Part shown: positions 55,347-64,000 of the stretch, piece after piece
How the letters are laid out: each line of letters starts with the position of its first letter
Position numbering within the stretch: position 1 is the stretch's first letter
Source: Apibacter mensalis
GTDB taxonomy: Bacteria; Bacteroidota; Bacteroidia; Flavobacteriales; Weeksellaceae
Reading direction: 5' to 3'
Length of the DNA stretch: 64,000 bases
Assembly (NCBI RefSeq): GCF_001418685.1
Contig: NZ_LIVM01000001.1
Location: 1 to 64,000 of the forward strand
The notes under the pieces: generated by a model
Seen by the model: only the letters and a program-made list of their open reading frames with translations
Told to the model about the DNA's origin: nothing
Database searches by the model: none
Made by a program: the position numbers and the translations under genes

Positions 55347-56437
55347 AAAAGGTATTATTTATAGATCGTGACGGTACTTTAGTTATTGAGCCTCCGTTGG
55401 ATTATCAATTGGACAGTTTGGAAAAGCTTGAATTTTATCCTCTGGTTTTCCAAAATCTTTCTAAAATATACCGCGAAATGGATTATGAATTGGTTATGGT
55501 AACTAATCAAGATGGATTAGGAACGGATTCCTTCCCGGAAGAAACTTTCTGGCCTTCGCAAAATAAAATTATCAAAGCTTTTGAAAATGAAGGTGTAAAA
55601 TTTTCAGAAATTCTTATAGATAGGAGTTTTGAACATGAAAATCTACCTACCCGAAAACCCGGAACGGGAATGTTAACTCATTATTTAAAAGGCCAATATG
55701 ACCTTTCTCATTCTTATGTAATAGGAGATCGATTAACTGATGTACAATTAGCTAAAAATTTAGGTTGTTGTTCTATATATATGGGTACCGAAGAACACTC
55801 TAACGCTGATTTACAAACGCAAAGCTGGGACGAAATTTATCACTATTTAAAAAAACAACCTCGAAAAGCTAAGGTAGTTCGTAATACTAAAGAAACCCGG
55901 ATTTCCGTTGAAATAAATTTGGACGGATCGGGTAAAAATTTAATTTCCACAGGATTAGGTTTTTTTGATCATATGTTGGAGCAGATAGCCAAACATGGAA
56001 ATATGGATTTATATATTAAAGTGGAAGGGGATTTGAATGTAGACGAACATCACACGATAGAAGATACAGGTATTGTTTTAGGAGAAGCAATTTTAAAAGC
56101 CTTAGGAAGTAAAAAAGGAATTGAAAGATACGGGTTTCTATTACCTATGGATGATTGCCTGGCACAAGTGGGAATTGATTTCGGGGGGCGTCCGTGGATA
56201 GTTTGGAATGCTGAATTTAAAAGAGAAAAGATCGGAGAAATGCCTACCGAAATGTTTTATCATTTTTTTAAATCTTTTAGCGATCATTCCCAATCCAATA
56301 TCAATATAAAAGCAAAAGGATATAATGAACATCATAAAATAGAAGCTATTTTTAAAGCTTTTGCTAAAGCCATAAAAATGGCTGTAAAGCAAACAGATAG
56401 TAATTTTGCAATTCCAAGCACAAAAGGCAGCTTATAA
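55343..56437 (+). CDS. hisB: bifunctional histidinol-phosphatase / imidazoleglycerol-phosphate dehydratase
   Basis: A 364-residue fusion of two pathway enzymes. The N-terminal HAD phosphatase (~1-165) has D8/D10 in [12 protein letters not shown] and the metal-loop region; the C-terminal dehydratase (~175-364) has [30 protein letters not shown] and [15 protein letters not shown] ... [15 protein letters not shown], the paired His metal sites. The zinc-binding cysteine loop of proteobacterial HisB phosphatases is absent. Translationally coupled to hisC. Confidence 0.96.
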   Translation: MKKVLFIDRDGTLVIEPPLDYQLDSLEKLEFYPLVFQNLSKIYREMDYELVMVTNQDGLGTDSFPEETFWPSQNKIIKAFENEGVKFSEILIDRSFEHENLPTRKPGTGMLTHYLKGQYDLSHSYVIGDRLTDVQLAKNLGCCSIYMGTEEHSNADLQTQSWDEIYHYLKKQPRKAKVVRNTKETRISVEINLDGSGKNLISTGLGFFDHMLEQIAKHGNMDLYIKVEGDLNVDEHHTIEDTGIVLGEAILKALGSKKGIERYGFLLPMDDCLAQVGIDFGGRPWIVWNAEFKREKIGEMPTEMFYHFFKSFSDHSQSNINIKAKGYNEHHKIEAIFKAFAKAIKMAVKQTDSNFAIPSTKGSL

Positions 56438-56559
56438 CAAAATAATTAATTGGATACATTGAAATCTTACTGCTCAACAATAAGATTTTAATAAATAAAA
56501 TGATGTAAACTTTTATGTAAATCCCTTCTTTCAAAAAATTATAAAAAGGCTAGTGAAAA

Positions 56560-57138
56560 ATGATAGCAATTATAAAATACAACGCAGGTAATATAAAATC
56601 GGTACAGAACGCACTTTCACGTTTAGGAGCAGAATCTGTAGTTACGGATGATCACAACACGATATTGAATGCCGATAAAGTAATCTTTCCGGGAGTAGGT
56701 GAAGCCGGAAGCGCTATGGTATACTTACAGGAAAGAGGTATGGATATACTAATAAAATCTATTACACGTCCATTTCTCGGTATTTGCTTAGGACAGCAAT
56801 TAATGTGTTCTCATTCGGAAGAAGGAAACACGAATTGTTTGAATATTTTCGATGTTAAAGTTCGAAAATTTCCTCCTACTGATATAGTACCGCACATGGG
56901 TTGGAACACAATCTATGACTTGAAGGGAGAAATTTTTAAAAACTGTGTTGACCATGAAGATGTGTACTTTTTACATAGCTATTATGCTGATTTATGTATG
57001 AATACTTCCGCTACCTGTACCTATATTTTGCCTTTTAGCGCAGCTTTACAGAAAGATAATTTCTTTGCTACTCAGTTTCATCCTGAAAAATCGGCAGATA
57101 TTGGAGATCAAATATTGAAAAGTTTTATTGAGCTGTAA
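56560..57138 (+). CDS. hisH: imidazole glycerol phosphate synthase, glutaminase subunit
   Basis: A 192-residue class I amidotransferase. The nucleophile is C76 in LGICLGQQLM; the His and Glu of the triad are in ATQFHPEKS near the end. It feeds ammonia to HisF. Follows hisB after 122 bp. Confidence 0.96.
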   Translation: MIAIIKYNAGNIKSVQNALSRLGAESVVTDDHNTILNADKVIFPGVGEAGSAMVYLQERGMDILIKSITRPFLGICLGQQLMCSHSEEGNTNCLNIFDVKVRKFPPTDIVPHMGWNTIYDLKGEIFKNCVDHEDVYFLHSYYADLCMNTSATCTYILPFSAALQKDNFFATQFHPEKSADIGDQILKSFIEL

Positions 57139-57231
57139 TTTACTTTTCAGATAAAATATATGGATTTAAGAATTATATTTACTGATCTATACTTTATAAT
57201 ACGGATAAATTAATATAATCTGAAATAAAAA

Positions 57232-57954
57232 ATGAGAATTATACCCGCCATAGATATTATTAATGGAAAATGTGTGCGACTGACAAAAGGAGATTATTCT
57301 ACTGAAAAAATATATAGGGAAGATCCTTTAGATGCCGCAAAAGAATACGAGGACATCGGAGTCCAATATTTGCATGTGGTAGATTTAGACGGTGCAAAAT
57401 CAAACCGAATCATTAATTATAATACACTATATAAAATAGCTTCCCAAACTTCTTTAAAGATTGATTTCGGAGGTGGCTTAAAAAGAGATGAAGACTTGAA
57501 AATTGCTTTTGAAAATGGAGCTTCACAGATTACCGGAGGAAGTATTGCCGTAAAAAATCCGGAATTATTTCTTTCCTGGCTTTCAACTTTTGGCAGCGAT
57601 AAAATTATTTTGGGAGCAGATTGCAACCATCGAATGATAACCACCCAAGGTTGGACGGAATCTTCTTCTTTAGAAGTAATCAACTTCATTAAAGAATATG
57701 AAAATAAGGGCATTCGTTATGTAATATGTACCGACATTTCCAAAGATGGAATGTTGAAAGGACCTTCAAATGATCTGTATAAAGAAATTCTTCAAACAAC
57801 TTCAATAGATCTAATTGCGAGTGGCGGTGTATCTTCCTTAGATGATTTATATACATTGAAAGAGATTGGTTGCGAAGGAGTTATCATCGGAAAGGCTATT
57901 TATGAGAAAAAGATTAAACTGGAAAAACTAAAACAGTTTCTTAGTGATATTTGA
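57232..57954 (+). CDS. hisA: ProFAR isomerase
   Basis: A 240-residue TIM barrel that isomerises ProFAR to PRFAR. Catalytic D8 lies in [16 protein letters not shown] and the second Asp in [13 protein letters not shown]; phosphate-binding turns are IDFGGGLK and IASGGVSS. Fold and order match the usual his cluster. Confidence 0.96.
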   Translation: MRIIPAIDIINGKCVRLTKGDYSTEKIYREDPLDAAKEYEDIGVQYLHVVDLDGAKSNRIINYNTLYKIASQTSLKIDFGGGLKRDEDLKIAFENGASQITGGSIAVKNPELFLSWLSTFGSDKIILGADCNHRMITTQGWTESSSLEVINFIKEYENKGIRYVICTDISKDGMLKGPSNDLYKEILQTTSIDLIASGGVSSLDDLYTLKEIGCEGVIIGKAIYEKKIKLEKLKQFLSDI

Positions 57955-58039
57955 TATAGTAATGATTACTGTTTCAATAAATCAAAATGGATTTTTATTA
58001 CCTGTAATTAATTACTAATGCTTACTTAAAAATAAAAAA

Positions 58040-58792
58040 GTGTTAAAAAAACGTATTATTCCTTGTTTGGATATAAAAAACGGAAGAACAGTAAAAGGAG
58101 TGAATTTTGTGAGCCTTACCGATGCTGGAGATCCGGTAGAATTGGCTAAGGCTTATGTGCAACAAGGAGCAGATGAATTAGTTTTCTTGGACATAACCGC
58201 TACTATTGAAAACCGGTCTACCTTGATCCACTTAGTAGAAAAGATCGCCAATGAGATTAACATTCCTTTTACGGTAGGTGGAGGAATAAATTCTGTTGAA
58301 GATGTATTTTCTCTAACTCAAGCAGGTGCGGATAAGGTAAGTATTAATTCTTCAGCGATAAAAAGACCGGAATTGATTTCGGATATTGCTTCACGCTTTG
58401 GGAGTCAATGTGTTGTTGTCGCTGTTGATACCAAGAAGGAAAATACCGACTGGAAAGTATATACTCACGGAGGAAGAACACCTACCAAGATTTCAACGCT
58501 AGATTGGGTAAAAAAAGCCGAGCAATTAGGCGCGGGAGAAATTTTACTTACTTCCATGAATCATGACGGAACGAAAAGCGGTTTTTCCCTTGATATTACT
58601 TATGAAGTTGCAAAGACCATGAACATTCCGGTTATTGCTTCAGGTGGAGCCGGAACTAAAGAGCATTTTTCAGATGTGTTTTTAACTACCAAGGCATCTG
58701 CAGCTCTCGCAGCCAGTGTTTTTCATTTTAATGAAATTCCCATCCCCGAACTAAAAAGATTTTTAAAAACCAAAAATATTCCTATACGATGA
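58040..58792 (+). CDS. hisF: imidazole glycerol phosphate synthase, cyclase subunit
   Basis: A 250-residue TIM barrel with catalytic D11 in [19 protein letters not shown] and the second Asp in [16 protein letters not shown]. It uses ammonia from HisH to form IGP and AICAR. It begins with GTG and overlaps hisIE by four bases. Confidence 0.96.
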   Translation: MLKKRIIPCLDIKNGRTVKGVNFVSLTDAGDPVELAKAYVQQGADELVFLDITATIENRSTLIHLVEKIANEINIPFTVGGGINSVEDVFSLTQAGADKVSINSSAIKRPELISDIASRFGSQCVVVAVDTKKENTDWKVYTHGGRTPTKISTLDWVKKAEQLGAGEILLTSMNHDGTKSGFSLDITYEVAKTMNIPVIASGGAGTKEHFSDVFLTTKASAALAASVFHFNEIPIPELKRFLKTKNIPIR

Positions 58793-59376
58793 AATTAGAT
58801 TTTAATAAAAGTAACGGATTGATTCCTGTAATTATTCAGGATGATCTTACCTTGCAAGTACTTATGCTGGGTTATATGAATGAAGAAGCCTTTGAAAAAA
58901 CAAAAAAAGAAGGAAAAGTGACTTTTTTTAGTCGCAGCAAAAATCGATTATGGACCAAAGGAGAAACCTCCCACCATTATTTATGGGTAAAAAAGATTGA
59001 AATAGATTGTGATTGTGATACTCTTTTAATTAAAGCTTCTCCTGAAGGGCCAACATGTCATACGGGAAGTTATTCATGTTTCGAGGAACAGCATAGTAAA
59101 GGATTTGTATACAAACTACAACATATTATCAATCAACGAATTGATGAAAAAACAAATGGATCGTATACATACCAACTCTATCAAAAAGGTATTAATAAAG
59201 TAGCTCAGAAAGTCGGCGAAGAAGCTGTTGAAGTAGTTATTGAGGCAAAGGATACGAATGATGTTTTGTTTAAAAACGAAGCAGCAGATTTGTTATACCA
59301 CTATCTTATCCTTTTGAAAGCAAAGGGGTTTCAACTGGAAGATATTGAAAAAGTGTTATTCGAACGAAACCATTGA
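58789..59376 (+). CDS. hisIE: bifunctional phosphoribosyl-AMP cyclohydrolase / phosphoribosyl-ATP pyrophosphatase
   Basis: A 195-residue fusion. The HisI part (~1-105) has [22 protein letters not shown] and the zinc ligands in [26 protein letters not shown]; the HisE part (~110-195) has [15 protein letters not shown] and the [11 protein letters not shown] helix. Last gene of the operon; a hairpin follows at 59384. Confidence 0.96.
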   Translation: MKLDFNKSNGLIPVIIQDDLTLQVLMLGYMNEEAFEKTKKEGKVTFFSRSKNRLWTKGETSHHYLWVKKIEIDCDCDTLLIKASPEGPTCHTGSYSCFEEQHSKGFVYKLQHIINQRIDEKTNGSYTYQLYQKGINKVAQKVGEEAVEVVIEAKDTNDVLFKNEAADLLYHYLILLKAKGFQLEDIEKVLFERNH

Positions 59377-59383
59377 TATATAG

Positions 59384-59408
59384 GAACTGCAATTGATTAT
59401 TGCAGTTC
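59384..59408. terminator. hairpin between the convergent his operon and ligA
   Basis: GAACTGCAAT pairs perfectly with ATTGCAGTTC around a five-base loop. No clean T-run follows, so termination strength is uncertain; it may serve both strands. Confidence 0.55.
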
Positions 59409-59470
59409 ATACTCTAATCTTTTCACTTGATTTGAATAGTTATTAACTTGAATGTAACCGCTTAGTAGTT

Positions 59471-61492
<2,022 letters not shown>

Positions 61493-61506
61493 TTAAAATG
61501 TTTATT

Positions 61507-61514
61507 CAAATTTA
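61507..61514 (-). promoter_or_regulatory. -7 box for ligA
   Basis: TAAATTTG on the minus strand, full consensus match, with the ATG at 61489 about ten bases beyond the inferred start. Confidence 0.45.
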
Positions 61515-61763
61515 TGAACAATGATTGATATCTTAAAGAATACTTGATATTGTTTAGCATACCGACTATTGATAATCTATATTCCATAAAAATCGATATA
61601 TTTTACTAGGAATTATATTGAAATACACAAATTATACTTAACATTATTTCTTTCATCATGAATGATGCGAAATTTACTGTGAATATTATTTATTTTTTAT
61701 AAATTATTTTTTTTACCATAAGTGTAATAATAAACTTTTCAGTTCTATGTAAAAATATTTACC

Positions 61764-61771
61764 TAAATTTG
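61764..61771 (+). promoter_or_regulatory. -7 box for fabI
   Basis: TAAATTTG, full match, 27 bases before the fabI ATG at 61799. The rest of the 309-bp divergent gap between ligA and fabI shows no other element. Confidence 0.5.
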
Positions 61772-61798
61772 TTCTGTTAACATTTTTAATTAAATACT

Positions 61799-62608
61799 AT
61801 GTCTCACGGATTATTAAAGGGAAAAAAGGGAATTATTTTTGGGGCGCTAGATTCTAACTCCATTGCTTGGAAAGTTGCAGAACAAGCTCATGCAGAAGGG
61901 GCTGAATTTATCCTTACCAATTCACCTGTCGCTCTTAGAAAAGGGGAACTTAATGCATTAGCTGAAAAGACGGGTTCAGATACGGTTCCTGCTGATGCAA
62001 CTTCTATGGAAGATTTGAATAAACTTTTCGATCATGCTCTTGAAAAATTCGGAAAGCTTGATTTTATTTTACATTCTATAGGAATGTCTATTAATGTCAG
62101 AAAAAATAAAGATTATACTGATATAAACTACGAATGGTTAACTAAAGGATGGGATATATCTGCCGTTTCTTTCCATAAGGTTATGAAAACAGCTTGGGAT
62201 AAAGATGCCATGAACGAATGGGGCAGTATCGTAGCCCTTTCTTATATTGCCGCACAAAGAACTTTTCCCGGTTATAATGATATGGCTGATAATAAAGCTT
62301 ATTTGGAAAGCATTGCAAGAAGTTTCGGTTATGAATGGGGAATTCGTAATAGAGTTAGAGTAAATACTATTTCGCAATCTCCTACTCCGACTACTGCCGG
62401 AAACGGTGTAAAAGGTTTTGGCGGATTTATTGAGTTCGCTGAAGAAATTTCTCCACTAGGTAATGCTACTGCAGAGGAATGTGCAAATTATTGTATTACC
62501 TTATTTTCCGACCTAACCAGGAAAGTAACTCTTCAAAATCTCTTCCATGATGGTGGATTTTCCAATGTAGGAGTTAGCGAAAGAGTTATGAAACGTTTCG
62601 AAAAATAA
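61799..62608 (+). CDS. fabI: enoyl-[acyl-carrier-protein] reductase
   Basis: A 269-residue NADH-dependent SDR enzyme for the last step of fatty-acid elongation. NAD-binding: GIIFGALDSNSIAWKVA; active-site Y149 (ALSYIAAQ), Y159 and K166 (YNDMADNKA), the FabI-type Y-x6-K. VRVNTISQSPTPTTAGNGVKGF precedes the substrate-binding helix. Single gene with own promoter and terminator; no other enoyl reductase is seen in the window. Confidence 0.95.
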   Translation: MSHGLLKGKKGIIFGALDSNSIAWKVAEQAHAEGAEFILTNSPVALRKGELNALAEKTGSDTVPADATSMEDLNKLFDHALEKFGKLDFILHSIGMSINVRKNKDYTDINYEWLTKGWDISAVSFHKVMKTAWDKDAMNEWGSIVALSYIAAQRTFPGYNDMADNKAYLESIARSFGYEWGIRNRVRVNTISQSPTPTTAGNGVKGFGGFIEFAEEISPLGNATAEECANYCITLFSDLTRKVTLQNLFHDGGFSNVGVSERVMKRFEK

Positions 62609-62635
62609 TAAATTTATATTGTTTATAAATTCCAT

Positions 62636-62663
62636 AAAAAAAGAGGCTTATAAGCCTCTTTTA
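62636..62663 (+). terminator. rho-independent terminator of fabI
   Basis: AAGAGGCTTA and its complement TAAGCCTCTT make a perfect stem preceded by As and followed by a short T-run. It may also serve the convergent lipoprotein gene. Confidence 0.75.
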
Positions 62664-62685
62664 TCGTATAAGTTGTATTACTTTA

Positions 62686-63249
62686 TTATTTTATTATCGG
62701 TTGCAATTTTATTACCTTACTATCATCAATATGATAATACTTAATCACCTCGTTATACTTTTTGTAATCGATTGGCATTTTACCACTAAAGGCATTACCG
62801 GTATTGCTTCCCGGAATAATAACTATCCTAAAAACTTGTTCATTAATTAAACCAGGAGTTAAAGTCAAATCATAATTTCCCCTTGCATAAATATTAAAAT
62901 CTTCAATACTAAAATCATAATCGTATGAAAACTCGCTTTCGGTAATCCTATCATTATCTAAGTCTAAATAAAGGGTTCGAGGTATAAGTTGCCATACATC
63001 TTTACCTGATCCGGTTACTGTGGATAGCCTATATATTAATAAATGATCTCCGTTAATTATAGCCGGTCTAAGTTCACCATTAATAACCCAACCTAGTTGA
63101 TTGTCAAACCTAAATGAACTTTCAATTTCAAATACTTTTGAAATAGTATCCGTATTAACTACCACGTTGCCATTATCATCATCACTGCAACTAGTGAATA
63201 CAAAATTAAAGCATAATGCTATTACTACTATTGATAATATCTTTTTCAT
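62686..63249 (-). CDS. hypothetical lipoprotein
   Basis: A 187-residue protein with a lipoprotein signal peptide (KKILSIVVIALCFNFVFTSC; lipobox FTSC, Cys21) and the following SDDDNG, acidic residues typical of surface-exposed Bacteroidota lipoproteins. The remaining ~160 residues look beta-rich (SSFRFDNQLGWVINGEL, FSIEDFNIYARGNYDLTL). I do not recognise the family. Convergent with fabI. Confidence 0.75.
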   Translation of the reverse strand: MKKILSIVVIALCFNFVFTSCSDDDNGNVVVNTDTISKVFEIESSFRFDNQLGWVINGELRPAIINGDHLLIYRLSTVTGSGKDVWQLIPRTLYLDLDNDRITESEFSYDYDFSIEDFNIYARGNYDLTLTPGLINEQVFRIVIIPGSNTGNAFSGKMPIDYKKYNEVIKYYHIDDSKVIKLQPIIK

Positions 63250-63325
63250 AAAATTATATTAAAGAACTAATTTACATAATTTTCATTCAATAAAGAACAT
63301 AACAACGGATTTAAGTTTAAAATAG

Positions 63326-63333
63326 TATCTTTG
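63326..63333 (+). promoter_or_regulatory. -7 box for the ABC-F gene
   Basis: TATCTTTG, full match, 23 bases before the ATG at 63357. Confidence 0.5.
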
Positions 63334-63356
63334 CATGTTCAAAATTTAATAAGTAA

Positions 63357-64000
63357 ATGATATTAGTTCAGAATCTAGGTTTACATTTTGCAGGATCTTA
63401 TTTATTTGAAAATGTAAATTTTAGGATTAATAAAAATGATCGTATTGGATTAGCGGGTAAAAATGGAGCAGGTAAATCTACTTTATTAAAAATTTTATCC
63501 GGAGAGCAATCTTCTACTGAGGGTAATGTTGAAAAAGAAGGGAAAGTTAGTATTGGATTCTTAAAGCAAGATTTAGATTTTGAAAAAGGAAGAACGGTAT
63601 GGGAAGAAGCAAAACAAGCTTTTAAAGAATTAAATATAATCAATGAACAAATTGATACTATAAACCATGCGCTTGCCACAAGAACCGATTATGAATCTGA
63701 GGAATATCATAAGCTCATTCATGATTTAACAGATCTTACCGATCGGTTCTCTCACTTAGGAGGCTACAATATTGATGGAGAGATTGAAAAAATTCTAAAA
63801 GGTTTGGGGTTTAAAGAATCCGATTTTAACCGGCTTACTAATGATTTCTCGGGAGGGTGGAGAATGAGAATAGAGTTGGCTAAACTTTTATTGGAAGAAA
63901 ATGATGTACTCCTTCTTGACGAGCCAACTAACCATTTAGATATAGAATCAATTGTTTGGTTAGAAAATTTTTTAATTACCTATAGCGGAGCTGTGGTATT
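63357..64000 (+). CDS. ABC-F family ATPase, partial (runs off the window)
   Basis: An open frame from ATG 63357 to the window end (214 codons and two bases). It begins MILVQNLGLHFAGSYLFENV and shows Walker A GKNGAGKSTLLKIL, the ABC signature FSGGWRMRIELAKLL and Walker B DVLLLDEPTNHLDIESI, the ABC-F pattern with no membrane domain. ABC-F proteins act on ribosomes (translation factors or antibiotic resistance); the N-terminal half alone cannot tell EttA, Uup or YdiF types apart, although the SGGWRMR form is seen in Uup/YdiF-like proteins. The second ATPase domain lies beyond the edge. Confidence 0.92.
   Translation, partial: MILVQNLGLHFAGSYLFENVNFRINKNDRIGLAGKNGAGKSTLLKILSGEQSSTEGNVEKEGKVSIGFLKQDLDFEKGRTVWEEAKQAFKELNIINEQIDTINHALATRTDYESEEYHKLIHDLTDLTDRFSHLGGYNIDGEIEKILKGLGFKESDFNRLTNDFSGGWRMRIELAKLLLEENDVLLLDEPTNHLDIESIVWLENFLITYSGAVV

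Overview
The window is AT-rich bacterial DNA (roughly 30% G+C by eye) from a member of the Bacteroidota, most likely order Flavobacteriales. Evidence: many genes are preceded by the Bacteroidota sigma-ABfr -7 box TAnnTTTG rather than by strong Shine-Dalgarno sites; methionine synthase is split into two genes; FabI, HisB (bifunctional), HisIE, PdhA/E2 and the HsdR_N-like protein beside holA are of the type seen in flavobacteria; lipoproteins carry an SC lipobox. A low-GC Weeksellaceae genus such as Apibacter would fit, but that is inference from memory.

Layout. 1-5.9 kb: an S24-type repressor, then a leftward Sel1-repeat protein / non-canonical Hsp90 pair. 6-11.6 kb: a large AsmA/DUF748-like envelope protein and the B12-binding half of methionine synthase (metH2). 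11.7-19.5 kb: a two-component system and a CzcCBA/Cus-type metal efflux system, all rightward. 19.6-25.9 kb: dus, a 1.2 kb non-coding stretch with gene remnants, dprA, a YceI protein, the homocysteine-binding half of methionine synthase (metH1) and a small heat-shock protein. 26-28.4 kb: DedA and a dicarboxylate/amino-acid symporter. 28.7-37.5 kb, leftward: an unusual sodium-symporter-like/hotdog thioesterase fusion, then a six-gene TolC-HlyD-ABC-ABC-permease-permease exporter operon headed by a decayed tetR. 37.8-43.2 kb: pdhA, pdh E2, ndk, a cytidine deaminase lacking a zinc ligand, metF-folB and tRNA-Cys. 43.2-50.2 kb: hypX broken by one in-frame stop, thiolase, a PaaE-like reductase, a small membrane protein, an Fsr-type MFS exporter and an HsdR_N-like nuclease fold protein. 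50.2-51.7 kb: holA, a candidate small RNA and a monooxygenase-fold protein. 51.8-59.4 kb: the full his operon hisGDCBHAF(IE) behind a histidine-rich leader peptide and attenuator. 59.5-64 kb: ligA, fabI, a lipoprotein and the start of an ABC-F protein cut by the window edge.

How it works together. One-carbon and methionine metabolism is spread over three loci (metH2, metH1, metF-folB). The his operon is complete and attenuator-controlled. Two exporters have regulators in opposite states: the RND metal pump has an intact two-component system, while the ABC exporter has lost its TetR repressor. Several genes are in decay (tetR, hypX, cdd active site, remnants near 20.7-21.4 kb), which suggests ongoing reductive evolution, as in host-associated lineages.

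No CRISPR array, prophage, insertion sequence or rRNA operon is visible. The best candidates for something undescribed are the Hsp90/Sel1 pair, the transporter-thioesterase fusion and the two-hairpin small RNA at 51.2 kb. All functional statements rest on motif recognition by reading; no database search was possible.
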